Part shown: positions 16,090-25,789 of the stretch, piece after piece
How the letters are laid out: each line of letters starts with the position of its first letter
How positions within the stretch are numbered: position 1 is the first letter of the stretch
Assembly (NCBI GenBank): GCA_015689685.1
Contig: WVSL01000007.1
Location: 62,001-126,000 of the forward strand
DNA length: 64,000 nucleotides
Source of the DNA: Rhodobacterales bacterium HKCCE2091
GTDB taxonomy: Bacteria > Pseudomonadota > Alphaproteobacteria > Rhodobacterales > Rhodobacteraceae
Direction: 5' to 3'
Program-made: the position numbers and the translations under genes
Notes under the pieces: model-generated
The model's database searches: none
Seen by the model: the letters and a program-made list of their open reading frames with translations, nothing else
What the model was told of the DNA's origin: nothing

Positions 16090-17970
16090 TCAGAGGCGCG
16101 GCAGCGCCGTGTAGGCCTCGGCCAGCGCCGCCTCCAGCCGGTCGGCGGTGGGGCTGGTGCAGCCGATCCGCGGCAGGAGCAGGACGAAGGTGCCGGTGAA
16201 TTCGAAGAACAGCCGGTCGATGTTCGCGAAGTAGTCGACGAGCGCGATGTCCGGGCCGCCCGGCGTGCCGGTCCAGTCCGCCCATGCGGCCTCCGGCAGT
16301 TCCGCCATCGCGGTGCCGAAGTGCTGGTACGCGTCGGCCTGGATCGGGAAGCTGTCCGCGACGTAGGTGCCCCAGACCTCGTAGGCCTGAAACGGGATGT
16401 AGCTGTAATCCTGGAGCCCGTAGGCGATCACCTCGAAGGTCTGCATCGGGCCGTCGTAGTTGCCGCGGCAGACCTCGGCATAGGCGCGGTGATAGGCGAG
16501 GATCGGGATCCGGTTGGGCGCGGCGGTCTCCGTCCAGACGCGTTCGGGCGAGCGGTAAAGCCGCGCGATGATCGCGCCCGCGCTGCCCGGAAGCCCCTCG
16601 GTCGGCAGCGCGTCGAGCACGCGGCCCTCGGCCGCAGCCGCCGCGGCCTCGCTTTCCGCCGCCGCCAGCGCGCCGAGCGCGGCGTCCCAGGCCTCCCGCC
16701 CCTCGATCGCCTCGCTGAAGGCGTGGGGGCGGATCCAGCCGTCCTGGACCGAGGCGATCGCGCCGCGCAGCACCCAGCCGTCCCGGTTCGAACCCGGATC
16801 CTCGATTACCAGCCCGATGCATTCCCCGGCGAAGATGCCGGGGCCGGGGACGCAGGTGAACCCGGTGCGGGTCTCGTAGGGGTGTTCGACGCGGGTGCCG
16901 TCGGCGGCGGTGAGCACGGCACTGTCGGTCCCGAGTTCCAGCAGGAAGCGCGGGTCGCCGTCATCAACGAGCGAGAAGGTGCGCCCCGCGAAGTCCGGCA
17001 GGTCCGGCCAGCGCACGTGGATGGTTCGCCGCGAGGTCCGGCCGCCGGAGACCCAGGCGAGCAGGTCCACCTCCGCGACGAACCAGCTTCGCTGGTTGTC
17101 GGGATGGACGAAGAGCGCGGCATCGGGGTGGTCGATGAGCGCGGTGAAATCCTCCGGCGCGGGCGCGGCCGCCGGTTCGGCCACGGCGGCCCCCGGGCGC
17201 TCGTAGCCGCGCAGGGCGAGGATGCGTTCAGCCCGTTCCAGGTCGGGCTGGCGTCCGGCGAGGGCGAGGGCGATCTCGGCCTCTCGGCTGAGGGGGCCGT
17301 CGGGCAGGCCGAAGGCATCCCGGAAGCAGGCGAGCGCGGCTTCGTCGTTGGCGAAATCGCCGTCGATCACGGGCACATCGCAGCCGAGCGTGCGGAGCGC
17401 GATCTCGGACTGGACGATCCCTTCCTGGTTCGGCCGGAGCCGCATCGGCGCGCCGTCCGGCCCGGTGCAGGAGAACGCCATCGCGAAGCCCTGGACGCGC
17501 GGCTCGCAGGTCAGGCCGGTCGCGGAGCCCTGCGCGGTCTGCGGTGCTGCGGCGGGCGCGGGTTCTGGGGCGGGCGGCGGCGTCCCTGCGGCGGTTTCTG
17601 CCGGCGCGGCCGGTTGGGCGAAGGTGTCGCCGCGCGCCATCAGCGCCACGACATGCTGCGAGAAATCCGGCGCCGTCAGCCCCGCGGCATCGCTCGCGTC
17701 CTGGATCAGCGAACCGAGCGCGCCCGCGACGCAGATCGGCCCGTCGCAGGGCCCGATCGGCGCGGGCGAGGCTTCGGGGCTGCGCGCCGGAAGCTCGCCC
17801 AGGGCGTCGAGAAGCATGCGGTTGAGCGCGGCGAGATCGGGGTCGGCGCAGATCTGCGCGCCGAGGTCGTCGACGGGCCTGTTGCAGTTGACCGGAACGG
17901 CGGTCTGCGCCGCGGCGGCGGTCGCGGAAACGAGGCACGCCGTGGCGACGGCCAAGGGCGAAAGGCGCAT
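16090..17970 (-). CDS. Exported protein with LprI-like N-terminal region
   Basis: 626 residues from ATG 17970, with a clear signal peptide (MRLSPLAVATACLVSATAAAAQ). An upstream ATG at 17994 lacks a ribosome site. Just after cleavage, CNRPVDDLGAQICADPDLAALNR matches the pattern of the LprI/DUF1311 lysozyme-inhibitor-like family in short form. A proline/alanine linker follows at about 125-150. A domain with several cysteines follows (LTCEPRVQG, FSCTG, LGCDV). The remainder, rich in Trp and Tyr, I do not recognise. A role in the envelope or periplasm is inferred only from the signal peptide. Confidence 0.75.
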   Translation of the reverse strand: MRLSPLAVATACLVSATAAAAQTAVPVNCNRPVDDLGAQICADPDLAALNRMLLDALGELPARSPEASPAPIGPCDGPICVAGALGSLIQDASDAAGLTAPDFSQHVVALMARGDTFAQPAAPAETAAGTPPPAPEPAPAAAPQTAQGSATGLTCEPRVQGFAMAFSCTGPDGAPMRLRPNQEGIVQSEIALRTLGCDVPVIDGDFANDEAALACFRDAFGLPDGPLSREAEIALALAGRQPDLERAERILALRGYERPGAAVAEPAAAPAPEDFTALIDHPDAALFVHPDNQRSWFVAEVDLLAWVSGGRTSRRTIHVRWPDLPDFAGRTFSLVDDGDPRFLLELGTDSAVLTAADGTRVEHPYETRTGFTCVPGPGIFAGECIGLVIEDPGSNRDGWVLRGAIASVQDGWIRPHAFSEAIEGREAWDAALGALAAAESEAAAAAAEGRVLDALPTEGLPGSAGAIIARLYRSPERVWTETAAPNRIPILAYHRAYAEVCRGNYDGPMQTFEVIAYGLQDYSYIPFQAYEVWGTYVADSFPIQADAYQHFGTAMAELPEAAWADWTGTPGGPDIALVDYFANIDRLFFEFTGTFVLLLPRIGCTSPTADRLEAALAEAYTALPRL

Positions 17971-18074
17971 GAGAACGGTCCCCGGAAAGAACATCGGAAC
18001 GAATGAAGCCGCGACCGGGGCCGCCGGAGGATGGAACCGGCACCGCGCCGCCGTGTCAATCGCCGCAAACGGAA

Positions 18075-18098
18075 AACCCCCGCCGGGTGGCGGGGGTT
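18075..18098 (-). terminator. Intrinsic terminator of the NYN-domain gene
   Basis: A perfect 10-bp stem (AACCCCCGCC / GGCGGGGGTT) with a GGGT loop. On the minus strand the stem is followed by TTTTCC. It lies 26 bp beyond the stop of the NYN gene. Confidence 0.8.
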
Positions 18099-18123
18099 CG
18101 GGGTCGTCCGTGAGCGGGGCGGT

Positions 18124-18699
18124 TCAGCGCGCGGCGGCGGAGCCCCGGGCCTCGTCGTGGTCGCGCGGTTCGCGCGGCGGGCGGCCGATGACTTCCTTCA
18201 GCTCGTCCAGCTCAATGAAGTTGTCGGCCTGGCGGCGGAGGTCGTCTGCGATCATCGGCGGTTGCGACCGGATCGTGGACACAACCGACACGCGAACGCC
18301 CTTGCGTTGCAGCGCCTCGACCAGCGGGCGGAAGTCGCCGTCGCCGGAAAACAGCACGATATGATCGACATGGGCCGCCATTTCCATGGCATCCACAGTC
18401 AATTCGATATCCATGTTGCCCTTCACCTTGCGCCGCCCCTGGCTGTCGGTGAACTCCTTCGCGGGCTTCGTCACCATCGTGAAGCCGTTGTACTGGAGCC
18501 AGTCGACCAGCGGCCGGATCGGGGAGTATTCCTCGTTCTCCAGCAGCGCGGTGTAGTAGAAGGCCCGCATGAGCCTGCCACGTTGGCGGAATTCCTGCCG
18601 AAGCAGCTTGTAGTCGATGTCGAACTGAAGAGCCTTCGCCGCGGCGTAGAGGTTCGAGCCGTCTATGAACAGCGCCAGGCGCTCGTCCCGATAAAACAT
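18124..18699 (-). CDS. NYN-domain (LabA/DUF88-like) protein
   Basis: 191 residues starting MFYRDERLALFIDGSNLYAAAKAL. The N-terminal FIDGSNLY, the central LTVDAMEMA and the later FSGDGDFRPLVEAL carry the conserved Asp residues of the NYN/PIN-like nuclease fold: Asp in FIDGSN, Asp in KGNMDIELTVDAM, and the SGDGDF pair. Proteins of this kind are putative metal-dependent RNases. An in-frame extension to 18822 is AT-rich promoter sequence and was rejected. It is divergent from folK, with about 120 bp of comparatively AT-rich sequence between, and is followed by a good terminator. Confidence 0.9.
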   Translation of the reverse strand: MFYRDERLALFIDGSNLYAAAKALQFDIDYKLLRQEFRQRGRLMRAFYYTALLENEEYSPIRPLVDWLQYNGFTMVTKPAKEFTDSQGRRKVKGNMDIELTVDAMEMAAHVDHIVLFSGDGDFRPLVEALQRKGVRVSVVSTIRSQPPMIADDLRRQADNFIELDELKEVIGRPPREPRDHDEARGSAAAR

Positions 18700-18822
18700 A
18701 ATGTCTGGTCCCGTGAGTGTGGTCCGCGCCAATCGATCTGCTTCTAAATGACTGCTAAAATCACGACCAGCACGCGGGCGAAAATAGTGTGATACGCTCT
18801 CGCCGCAAGGGGGAACTGTCAC

Positions 18823-19392
18823 ATGACTGTCACCAATGACGCCGCGTTAGTGGCGCTCGGCGCGAATCTGCCGGGGCCGTCGGGCGGGCCCGAGATCACC
18901 GTGATGGCGGCGGTCGCGGCGCTGGAGGCGATCGCGGACGGGCCTGTGCGGACGAGCCGTCTGTTCGCGACCCCGGCCTACCCGCCGGGATCGGGCCCCG
19001 ACTTCGTGAACGCCGCCGCCGCGTTCCGCTGGCGCGGCTCGGCGAAGGCTTTGCTGGCGGCGCTGCACCGGATCGAGGCGTGCCACGGCCGCACCCGCGA
19101 CCGGCGCTGGGAACCGAGGCTGCTGGACCTCGACCTGCTGGCCCACGGGCAGACGGTGCTGCCCGATCCCGGGACCGAGGCGCGCTGGCGCGGCCTGCCG
19201 CCGGAGACCGCCGGGGCCGAGGCACCCGAGGAGCTGATCCTGCCCCATCCGCGGCTGTCGGAACGCGCCTTCGTGCTGGTGCCGCTGGCCGAGGTGGCGC
19301 CGGATTGGCGGCACCCGGCGACGGGTCTCGACGTGGCCGCGATGCTGGACGCCCTGCCCGCCGCGGGCAGGGCCGCGATCCGCCCGATGTGA
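18823..19392 (+). CDS. folK: 2-amino-4-hydroxy-6-hydroxymethyldihydropteridine pyrophosphokinase
   Basis: 189 residues. It transfers pyrophosphate from ATP to the pterin precursor of folate. It begins with VALGANL, then has FVNAAAAF and the HPPK signature [17 protein letters not shown] at about 93-108, with the paired Asp residues that bind Mg2+. [15 protein letters not shown] completes the family pattern. Ribosome site AAGGGGG lies upstream of the ATG. rpoZ follows after a hairpin. Confidence 0.95.
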   Translation: MTVTNDAALVALGANLPGPSGGPEITVMAAVAALEAIADGPVRTSRLFATPAYPPGSGPDFVNAAAAFRWRGSAKALLAALHRIEACHGRTRDRRWEPRLLDLDLLAHGQTVLPDPGTEARWRGLPPETAGAEAPEELILPHPRLSERAFVLVPLAEVAPDWRHPATGLDVAAMLDALPAAGRAAIRPM

Positions 19393-19401
19393 CCCCCGCG
19401 G

Positions 19402-19432
19402 GGCCCCGGTTTCCGCTTGCGTTCCCGGGGCC
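19402..19432 (+). terminator. Hairpin between folK and rpoZ
   Basis: GGCCCCGG and CCGGGGCC form a perfect 8-bp stem around a 15-nt loop just beyond folK. There is only a weak T-run downstream (CCCTTAAA), so it may attenuate rather than end the folK transcript. Confidence 0.4.
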
Positions 19433-19483
19433 GAGCCCTTAAATGAGCCGTTCATTCCGCGAAAATCATCCGGGGAGACATCC

Positions 19484-19837
19484 ATGGCCCGCGTCACGGT
19501 CGAAGATTGCGTCGACAAGGTTCCGAACCGCTTCGAGCTCGTCATGCTCGCATCGCACCGGGCCCGCGAGATCGCTGCGGGTGCCCCGATCACGATCGAC
19601 CGCGACAACGACAAGAACCCCGTCGTCGCCCTTCGCGAGATCGCGGACGAGACCCAGTCGGCGGACAGCCTGCGCGAGCGCCTGATCGAGAGCCACCAGA
19701 CCCAGATCGAGGTGGACGAGCCCGAAGAGGACGCGATGGCGCTTCTGCAGGGCGTGGAGCAGGACCGGCCGAAGTTCGACGAGACCGACGAGGAACAGAT
19801 GCTGCGCGCACTGATGGCCGCGCAGGGCGGGCAGTAA
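19484..19837 (+). CDS. rpoZ: RNA polymerase omega subunit
   Basis: 117 residues. The N-terminal [33 protein letters not shown] is the universal omega motif that binds the beta' C-terminus. The acidic C-terminal extension ([13 protein letters not shown]...[13 protein letters not shown]) is normal for alphaproteobacteria. Start ATG 19484 follows GGGGAGA. The gene order rpoZ then rsh (relA/spoT) is the same as in many proteobacteria, and the two are probably co-transcribed. Confidence 0.97.
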   Translation: MARVTVEDCVDKVPNRFELVMLASHRAREIAAGAPITIDRDNDKNPVVALREIADETQSADSLRERLIESHQTQIEVDEPEEDAMALLQGVEQDRPKFDETDEEQMLRALMAAQGGQ

Positions 19838-19928
19838 GCTGACCGTCCAGCCGGGAGATCTTCCGGCCTCTATCCTGGCCCCGCAGGACCTGGTCAGCCT
19901 GGTCCGCACCTACAACCCGAAATGCAAC

Positions 19929-21995
19929 GTGGCGCTCCTGACGGGCGCCTATGCCTACGCGGCGGAGATGCATGCGGGCCAGACGCGCCATTCGGGCGAG
20001 CCCTACATCACCCATCCTGTCGCGGTCGCCGCGATCCTGACCGAGCAGCGGCTGGACGACGCGACCATCGTCACCGCGCTGCTGCACGACACGATCGAGG
20101 ACACCAAGGGCACCTACGCCGAGATCGAGCGCCGGTTCGGCCATGACGTCGCCGAACTGGTCGACGGCGTAACCAAGCTGACCAACCTGGAACTCAGCAA
20201 GCGCGAGACCAAGCAGGCGGAGAACTTCCGCAAGCTGTTCATGGCGATGTCGAAGGACATGCGCGTGATCCTGGTGAAGCTGGCGGACCGGCTGCACAAC
20301 ATGCGCACGATCCGCCACATGGTGCCCGAGAAGCAGGCCAAGAAGGCGCGCGAGACGATGGACATCTTCGCCCCGCTCGCGGGCCGGATGGGCATGCAGT
20401 CGATGCGGGAGGAACTGGAGGACCTCGCCTTCGGCGTCCTGAACCCCGACGCGCGCAAGTCGATCATGCGGCGGTTCCTGACGTTGCAGAAGGAATCGGG
20501 CGACGTCATCCCGAAGATCACCGACGACATCGAGCACGAGCTGGAGAAGGCGGGCGTCGAGGCCGACGTGTTCGGCCGCGCGAAGAAGCCGTTCTCGATC
20601 TGGCGCAAGATGCAGGAAAAGGAACTGGCGTTTAGCCGCCTGTCGGACATCTACGGCTTCCGCGTCATCACCCGGTCGGAGGAGGACTGCTACCGCGTGC
20701 TCGGCGCGATCCACCAGCGATGGCGCGCGGTGCCGGGGCGGTTCAAGGACTACATCAGCCAGCCGAAGTCGAACGGCTACCGCTCGATCCACACCACCGT
20801 TTCGGGCCGCGACGGCAAGCGGGTGGAGGTGCAGATCCGCACCAAGCAGATGCACGAGGTCGCCGAATCGGGCGTCGCCGCGCACTGGAGCTACCGCGAC
20901 GGCGTGCGCGCCGAGAACCCCTTCGCCGTCGACCCGGCGAAGTGGCTGGCGATGATGACCGAGCGGTTCGAGCTGGCCGAGGACCACGACGAGTTTCTCG
21001 AGCACGTCAAGCTCGAGATGTATTCCGACCAGGTGTTCTGCTTCACGCCGAAGGGCGACGTGGTGAAGCTGCCGAAGGGCGCGACGCCGATCGACTTCGC
21101 CTACGCGATCCACACGCGGATCGGGCATTCCTGCGTCGGCGCCAAGGTCGACGGGCTGAGGGTACCGCTCTGGACCCGGCTGAAGAACGGGCAGTCGGTC
21201 GAGGTGATGACCGCCGAGGGCCAGACCCCGCAGGCGACCTGGGTCGACATCGCGGTGACCGGTCGGGCCAAGGCCGCGATCCGGCGGTCGCTCCGCGAGG
21301 AGGACCGGTCGCGCTACATCAAGCTTGGCGCGGAACTGGCACGGGTGGCGTTCGAGCATGTCGACAAGAAGGCCACCGACCGGGCGCTCGACACCGCCGC
21401 GCGGGTCCTGAACCTGACCGACGGCGACGAGGTGCTGGCCCGGATCGGGTCGGCGGAGCTGAGCGCGCGGGCGGTGGTGGAGGCGGTCTACCCCGAGCTG
21501 ATTGACCGCAGCGGCGGGGTGGAGATCGATGCCCGCCGCGCCGTCATCGGCCTGCCAGCGGGCGAGGCCGAACATCGTGCCCAGTGCTGCCAGCCGGTGC
21601 CGGGGGAGCGCATCGTCGGCATCACCTATGCCGGCCGCGGCCCGATGGTGCACGCCATCGACTGCCCGGCGCTGGCGGAGTTCGACGAGGAACCGGACCG
21701 CTGGATCGACCTCGCCTGGTCCGAGGGCCGCCACGCGCCGGTCCACAACGTGACGCTGGATGTCACGCTGTCGAACGCCCGCGGGGTGCTCGGGCGGATC
21801 TGCACGTTGATTGGCGAGCAGAACGCAAATATCTCGGATTTGCACTTCATTGACCGGAAGCCGGACTTTTTCCGCCTTCTTGTCGATGTAGAAGTCCGCG
21901 ATGCGGAGCATCTGCACGCGGTGTTGACGGCTGTCGAGGCAGATAGCGACGTAGCGACGTCGAAGCGGTTCAGGAATATCGACCGCCGGCCTTAG
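19929..21995 (+). CDS. rsh: Bifunctional (p)ppGpp synthetase/hydrolase (RelA/SpoT homologue)
   Basis: About 688 residues from the GTG at 19929. The domains follow in order: HD hydrolase ([17 protein letters not shown], then LLHDTIEDT with the HD pair at 53-54), RelA_SpoT synthetase ([29 protein letters not shown]), TGS ([27 protein letters not shown]) and a C-terminal ACT domain ([23 protein letters not shown]). Both active halves look complete. The conserved first helix lies in frame upstream of this GTG (DLVSLVRTYNP), where no ATG, GTG or TTG occurs. The real start is probably a CTG between 19839 and 19899. Confidence 0.93.
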   Translation: MALLTGAYAYAAEMHAGQTRHSGEPYITHPVAVAAILTEQRLDDATIVTALLHDTIEDTKGTYAEIERRFGHDVAELVDGVTKLTNLELSKRETKQAENFRKLFMAMSKDMRVILVKLADRLHNMRTIRHMVPEKQAKKARETMDIFAPLAGRMGMQSMREELEDLAFGVLNPDARKSIMRRFLTLQKESGDVIPKITDDIEHELEKAGVEADVFGRAKKPFSIWRKMQEKELAFSRLSDIYGFRVITRSEEDCYRVLGAIHQRWRAVPGRFKDYISQPKSNGYRSIHTTVSGRDGKRVEVQIRTKQMHEVAESGVAAHWSYRDGVRAENPFAVDPAKWLAMMTERFELAEDHDEFLEHVKLEMYSDQVFCFTPKGDVVKLPKGATPIDFAYAIHTRIGHSCVGAKVDGLRVPLWTRLKNGQSVEVMTAEGQTPQATWVDIAVTGRAKAAIRRSLREEDRSRYIKLGAELARVAFEHVDKKATDRALDTAARVLNLTDGDEVLARIGSAELSARAVVEAVYPELIDRSGGVEIDARRAVIGLPAGEAEHRAQCCQPVPGERIVGITYAGRGPMVHAIDCPALAEFDEEPDRWIDLAWSEGRHAPVHNVTLDVTLSNARGVLGRICTLIGEQNANISDLHFIDRKPDFFRLLVDVEVRDAEHLHAVLTAVEADSDVATSKRFRNIDRRP

Positions 21996-22022
21996 CGAGT
22001 GACGACAGGAGGGCGTTGAGCC

Positions 22023-22667
22023 TTGGTGTTCAAGCGGCGCGACGCGCGGTCCTGGGGCCGCACCCTGGCCGAGGCCTTCTGGCCCCGGGGCGGGTGGGGT
22101 CGTGCGATCACCTATCTCAAGCACCGCCTGCGCCGCCTGCCCGGCACCCCCGAACAGATCGGCCGCGGCATATTCGCCGGGGCCGTCACCGTGTTCACAC
22201 CGTTCTACGGGCTGCACTTCATCGTCGCCGCCGTGTTCGCGCGGGTCCTGCGCGGCAACATGCTGGCGGCGCTGCTGGCGACCTTCCTCGGCAACCCGCT
22301 GACCTACATCCCGATCTCGATCATCTCGCTCCGGCTGGGTCACTGGCTGCTCGGCACGCCGCCGGAATTCCGCACCACCCGCAACGTGTTCGACCGCTTC
22401 GGCGAGGCGGCAGGCGATCTCTGGCACAACTTCGTCGCCATGTTCACGCCCGCGCAGGCGCACTGGGACGGGCTGATCGTGTTCTGGCAGACGGTGTTCT
22501 ACCCCTGGCTCGTGGGGGGCATCGTGCCGGGGCTGATCGCGGGGCTGGTCTGCTACATCGTCAGCGTCCCGGTGATCCGCGCGTATCAGAAATCCCGATT
22601 GGCGCGATTGAAGAAGAGAATGGGAAAACTGCGCGATCAGGCTGGCGCAGCGCCGCAGGACGGATAG
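22023..22667 (+). CDS. DUF2062 membrane protein
   Basis: About 214 residues. The start is TTG 22023 or GTG 22026, behind a GGAGG. The body is the DUF2062 core: [35 protein letters not shown], shown here in part, followed by [15 protein letters not shown], the Asn-Pro motif typical of the family. Later come two more helices ([22 protein letters not shown]) and a basic tail. The function is unknown. It lies 27 bp after rsh and 32 bp before pdxJ, in the same unit. Confidence 0.88.
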   Translation: MVFKRRDARSWGRTLAEAFWPRGGWGRAITYLKHRLRRLPGTPEQIGRGIFAGAVTVFTPFYGLHFIVAAVFARVLRGNMLAALLATFLGNPLTYIPISIISLRLGHWLLGTPPEFRTTRNVFDRFGEAAGDLWHNFVAMFTPAQAHWDGLIVFWQTVFYPWLVGGIVPGLIAGLVCYIVSVPVIRAYQKSRLARLKKRMGKLRDQAGAAPQDG

Positions 22668-22699
22668 GGTCGGGGCCTCTGGACGAGAGGAGGCCGATC

Positions 22700-23443
22700 A
22701 TGGCGCGGGAACTCAGGCTCGGGGTGAACATCGACCACGTCGCGACGGTGCGGAATGCGCGCGGCGGGCGGCTGCCGGACCCGGTCCGCGCGGCGAAGCT
22801 GGCCGAGGATGCGGGCGCCGACGGGATCACTGCGCACCTGCGCGAGGATCGCCGCCACATCTCGGACGCCGACATCGACGCGCTGATGGCCGAGCTGACG
22901 GTGCCGCTGAACCTGGAAATGGCCGCGACCGAGGAGATGCAGGCGATCGCGCTGCGCCACCGGCCCCACGCCGTCTGCATCGTGCCCGAACGGCGCGAGG
23001 AGCGGACCACCGAGGGCGGGCTGGAAGTCGCGAAAGACGAGAACCGGCTTGCCCATTTCATCGCGCCGCTGCGCGAGGCGGGGTCGCGCGTGTCGATCTT
23101 CATCGCCGCCGACCGGCCGCAGATCGAGGCCGCCCACCGGATCGGGGCGCAGGTGATCGAGCTGCACACCGGCGCCTATTGCGACGCCCATGCCGAGGGG
23201 CGGTTCGACGACCGCGACCGGGAACTCGCCCGCCTGACCGAGATGGCCTCCTTCGCGGACAGCCTCGGGCTGGAGGTCCACGCCGGTCACGGCCTGACCT
23301 ACGGCGACGTGACCCCGATCGCCGCGCTTCCGCAGGTGAAGGAGCTGAACATCGGGCACTTCCTGATCGGCGAGGCGATCTTCGTCGGGCTGGAGGCCAG
23401 CATCCGCGAGATGCGCCGGATCATGGACGCGGCGCGGGGCTGA
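22700..23443 (+). CDS. pdxJ: Pyridoxine 5'-phosphate synthase
   Basis: 247 residues, TIM-barrel enzyme that joins 1-deoxy-D-xylulose 5-phosphate and 3-amino-1-hydroxyacetone phosphate to form [20 protein letters not shown] opens the protein, [12 protein letters not shown] and LEMAAT follow, IELHTGAY is central, and VHAGHGL and [17 protein letters not shown] close it; these are the family hallmarks. Start ATG 22700 follows GAGAGGAGG. It is often upstream of acpS-lepB in this group, but here a LysR gene and three small genes intervene. Confidence 0.97.
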   Translation: MARELRLGVNIDHVATVRNARGGRLPDPVRAAKLAEDAGADGITAHLREDRRHISDADIDALMAELTVPLNLEMAATEEMQAIALRHRPHAVCIVPERREERTTEGGLEVAKDENRLAHFIAPLREAGSRVSIFIAADRPQIEAAHRIGAQVIELHTGAYCDAHAEGRFDDRDRELARLTEMASFADSLGLEVHAGHGLTYGDVTPIAALPQVKELNIGHFLIGEAIFVGLEASIREMRRIMDAARG

Positions 23444-23446
23444 GCG

Positions 23447-23462
23447 GCGGTCGCGGGACCGC
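23447..23462 (+). terminator. Hairpin just after pdxJ
   Basis: GCGGTC-GCGG-GACCGC starts 4 bp after the pdxJ stop. It lies between convergent genes and has no U-tract, so the assignment as terminator is tentative. Confidence 0.4.
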
Positions 23463-23498
23463 GCCGGTCTCCCCGAGTGCCCGTCGCGGCAGCGGGCG

Positions 23499-24407
23499 TC
23501 AGCTTTCGGCCACGAAGCCCGACGCCTCCAGCGCGCCGCGCAGCCACGACCCGAAGCGGCGTTCGGCCGGCCCCGGCGCGCGGTCGGCCGAGGAGATCAG
23601 CCAGTAGCTCATCCCCGACCCGCGCCAGTCCGGCAACGGCTGCGCGATCTGCCCGCGGGCCAGCGCGTCGACCGCCAGCACCTCGAAGGCGAGGAACACA
23701 CCCGCCCCCGACATCGCCGCGTCGAAGCAGAGCGCGGCGTCGGAGAATTCCGGCCCCTCGCCGAGCATGTCCTCGGACAGCCCGGTGGGCGCCAGCCAGT
23801 CGCGCCAGCCGAACATCGACTGGGTGTCGCGGATGATCGGGACATGGGCGAGGTCCGCGGGCGTCGCGATCCGCGCCGCCCATTCGGCGGAACAGACCGG
23901 CGTGAAGCGGTGGCCGAACAGGCGTTCGGCGCGGACGCCGGGATAGGGTCCGCGCCCGACCCGGATCGCGAGATCGACGTCGCCGGTGCCGGGGTCGCTG
24001 AGCGCGACGGCGCTGTCGATGCGGACCCGGATGCCGGGATGCGCGGCGGAGAACTCCGGCAGCCGCCAGATGAGCCAGCGGGCGGCGAAGATCGGCGCGG
24101 CGGACACCGTCAGGGCATGGTCGCGGTCGCGGCGGGTCAGGTCGACCGCGCGCGCAAGCTCCGCGATGCCTGCCGACAGGCGGGCGAGGATCTCGGCGGC
24201 CGCCGGGTCCGGCGTCATGCCTCCCGGGCCGCGCAGGAACAGCCGCCTGCCAAGCCCTGCCTCGGCCCGCGCGACCTGCTGGCTGACCGCGCCCGGGGTC
24301 ACGCCGAGCTCCGCCGCGGCGCCGCCGAGCGCGCCGTGGCGGGCCACGGCCTCGGCGGCGCGGAGGGCGTTCAGGGGGACGCGGGACAGGGCCTGGTGCG
24401 GGGTCAC
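23499..24407 (-). CDS. LysR-family regulator (GcvA-like)
   Basis: 302 residues from GTG 24407 (VTPHQALSRVPLNALRAAEAVARHG). The HTH covers about residues 10-65, with GGAAAELGVTPGAVSQQVARAEAGLGRRLFLRG, shown in parts, of the GcvA/AmpR-like branch. The effector domain follows (HALTVSAAPIFAARWLIWRLPEF). An in-frame extension to 24536 crosses the promoter region and was rejected. It is divergent from a 67-residue gene. A TTCAG-N5-CTGAA inverted repeat at 24424-24438 fits a LysR box. The effector is unknown. Confidence 0.93.
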   Translation of the reverse strand: MTPHQALSRVPLNALRAAEAVARHGALGGAAAELGVTPGAVSQQVARAEAGLGRRLFLRGPGGMTPDPAAAEILARLSAGIAELARAVDLTRRDRDHALTVSAAPIFAARWLIWRLPEFSAAHPGIRVRIDSAVALSDPGTGDVDLAIRVGRGPYPGVRAERLFGHRFTPVCSAEWAARIATPADLAHVPIIRDTQSMFGWRDWLAPTGLSEDMLGEGPEFSDAALCFDAAMSGAGVFLAFEVLAVDALARGQIAQPLPDWRGSGMSYWLISSADRAPGPAERRFGSWLRGALEASGFVAES

Positions 24408-24423
24408 TTGGGTCCGCCGGTGA

Positions 24424-24438
24424 TTCAGTTTTCCTGAA
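24424..24438. promoter_or_regulatory. LysR-type box between the regulator and the divergent small gene
   Basis: TTCAG-N5-CTGAA is a perfect inverted repeat with the T-N11-A spacing of LysR sites. It lies 17 bp upstream of the LysR start and about 80 bp upstream of the divergent gene, the usual position for autorepression and activation of the neighbour. Confidence 0.55.
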
Positions 24439-24519
24439 GGGTAGCCTAGAAGTGCTGCATGTTCACGGAAAAACCGGGATGAGATGATGCAGGTGACCTG
24501 AATACCCGGAGTTGTCCCG

Positions 24520-24723
24520 ATGCCCCGCACGCTCACTCAGGCCGACCCGTTCGGCCACCCCGACCTCGCCGCCATGTCCGCGCGCGAACTGGCCGACCTG
24601 CCGCCCTACCACCCCGCCGAGGACCGGACCGTCGCGGCCCCGGCCGCCCTGCCGAAGCGGCGGACCGGATTCCTTGCCCGCCTGCTTGGCCCGGCCCCCG
24701 TCCATCGCGCGGGTTGCGCCTGA
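24520..24723 (+). CDS. Small hypothetical protein divergent from the LysR gene
   Basis: 67 residues, starting MPRTLTQADPFGHPDLAAMSARELADLPPY behind GGAG with 8-bp spacing. It is soluble, has no membrane segment, and carries a basic linker followed by FLARLLGPAP, a short amphipathic helix near the end. I do not recognise a family. The ribosome site, the divergent LysR gene and the LysR box upstream make it a plausible small expressed gene. Confidence 0.55.
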   Translation: MPRTLTQADPFGHPDLAAMSARELADLPPYHPAEDRTVAAPAALPKRRTGFLARLLGPAPVHRAGCA

Positions 24724-24786
24724 GCCGGGGGCTACCGGCGCGGCGCGGGTTTCGATAGGCTCCCGCGGAACCGACCGGAGAGCCTA

Positions 24787-25263
24787 TTGGACCCGCACCG
24801 CCCCGATGCGCCCCGACCGGGCGCGGGACAGATCGACTGGAGCCCCGCGCGCTATGCCGGCGTCTTCATCCTCGCGCTCGTGGGGCTGACGGTGCTGCGC
24901 TACCTCGTGCTGCGGTTCACCGAGTACGGCATCAGCGCCGCGGCCTTGCAGGCCGTGCCGCCGATGGTCGCCGCACAGGTCGAGGGCCAGCGGCTGGCAC
25001 GGCGGATGAACCCGCTGCCGGGCGGCGGGGCGATGTGGCGCGCGGCGCTCGGCATGACCGGGCTGGCGGGGGCGATCCTGGTGGGCTGGACCCTGCTCGG
25101 GACGCTGCTGATCCCCGGCCTCGCCGACGCCTTTCTCGCCGCGCCGCTGATGATCGCCATCGTGCTCGCGGTCTACCTTGCGCTTTTCCTGCCGCTGAAC
25201 CGCTTCTTCCTCGGCCTCGCGGCCCGGGCGGAGCGACGGAGGCTCGACCGGACCGGGGGCTGA
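24787..25263 (+). CDS. Membrane protein resembling the ABZJ_00895 family
   Basis: 158 residues from TTG 24787, with GGAG 6 bp upstream. Helices are YAGVFILALVGLTVLRYLVL, then a soluble loop PPMVAAQVEGQRLARR, and two close helices (LGMTGLAGAILVGWTLLGTLLI and APLMIAIVLAVYLALFLPL). The pattern of one early and two late helices with a (V/E)GQR(L/F) loop resembles a family of about 150-residue membrane proteins of unknown function. It is preceded by the small LysR-linked gene, 63 bp away. Confidence 0.7.
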   Translation: MDPHRPDAPRPGAGQIDWSPARYAGVFILALVGLTVLRYLVLRFTEYGISAAALQAVPPMVAAQVEGQRLARRMNPLPGGGAMWRAALGMTGLAGAILVGWTLLGTLLIPGLADAFLAAPLMIAIVLAVYLALFLPLNRFFLGLAARAERRRLDRTGG

Positions 25264-25336
25264 GGCGGGGACCGCGCACCCTGTCGCACGGCGCGCGGCT
25301 GGCCTATCCTCGCCGCGAACCGCCGGAGGACCGCCG

Positions 25337-25789
25337 ATGAAGCCCGCCCTGATCGCCGCCTGCCTCGCCCTGCCCGCCCCCGCCCTCGCCGGGACGGCCA
25401 CCGTGACCGACTGCGGGCCGATGACCTCGGCCCGGAACGTCGCGGAGCCTTGGGAGGAGAACACGCTGACCTTCGCCAACGGCGCGATCCGGGTCGCGAT
25501 CCTCGACACGGTGGAACCGGCGGCGGCGGCGTTCCACTTGCTGGTCCTGTCGCCGCCCTACTCGGAGCTCGGCGACCGGCAGTGCCGGATGGTGTCAGCG
25601 GGTCCGGGGGGATGGGGCTTCGGCTTCCTGTCGTTCGAGCGGCACGAGGCGTCCTACGACCCGGCCACGGGCCTGACCGTGACGATGGACATGGGGATCG
25701 TGAACCAGAGCGGGGTTGCCGACGCGCTGGCCCTGTCGGTGACGATCAACCAGGCCACGGGCGAGATCACCGGCACCTGGCTGCCATGA
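25337..25789 (+). CDS. Periplasmic hypothetical protein
   Basis: 150 residues starting [19 protein letters not shown], a short Sec signal peptide with an ALA-G cleavage site, behind CCGGAGG. The mature part has two cysteines (TDCGPM and DRQCRMV) that could form a disulfide, and is beta-rich with no recognised motif. Its stop overlaps the acpS start (ATGA), so it is coupled to that gene, although the roles need not be related. Confidence 0.7.
   Translation: MKPALIAACLALPAPALAGTATVTDCGPMTSARNVAEPWEENTLTFANGAIRVAILDTVEPAAAAFHLLVLSPPYSELGDRQCRMVSAGPGGWGFGFLSFERHEASYDPATGLTVTMDMGIVNQSGVADALALSVTINQATGEITGTWLP

Noticed and set aside
19590-22463. A 957-codon minus-strand frame opposite rsh
   Set aside because: It is antisense to the rsh, rpoZ and DUF2062 genes, has His/Arg/Asp-rich composition typical of an antisense shadow, and shows no motif.
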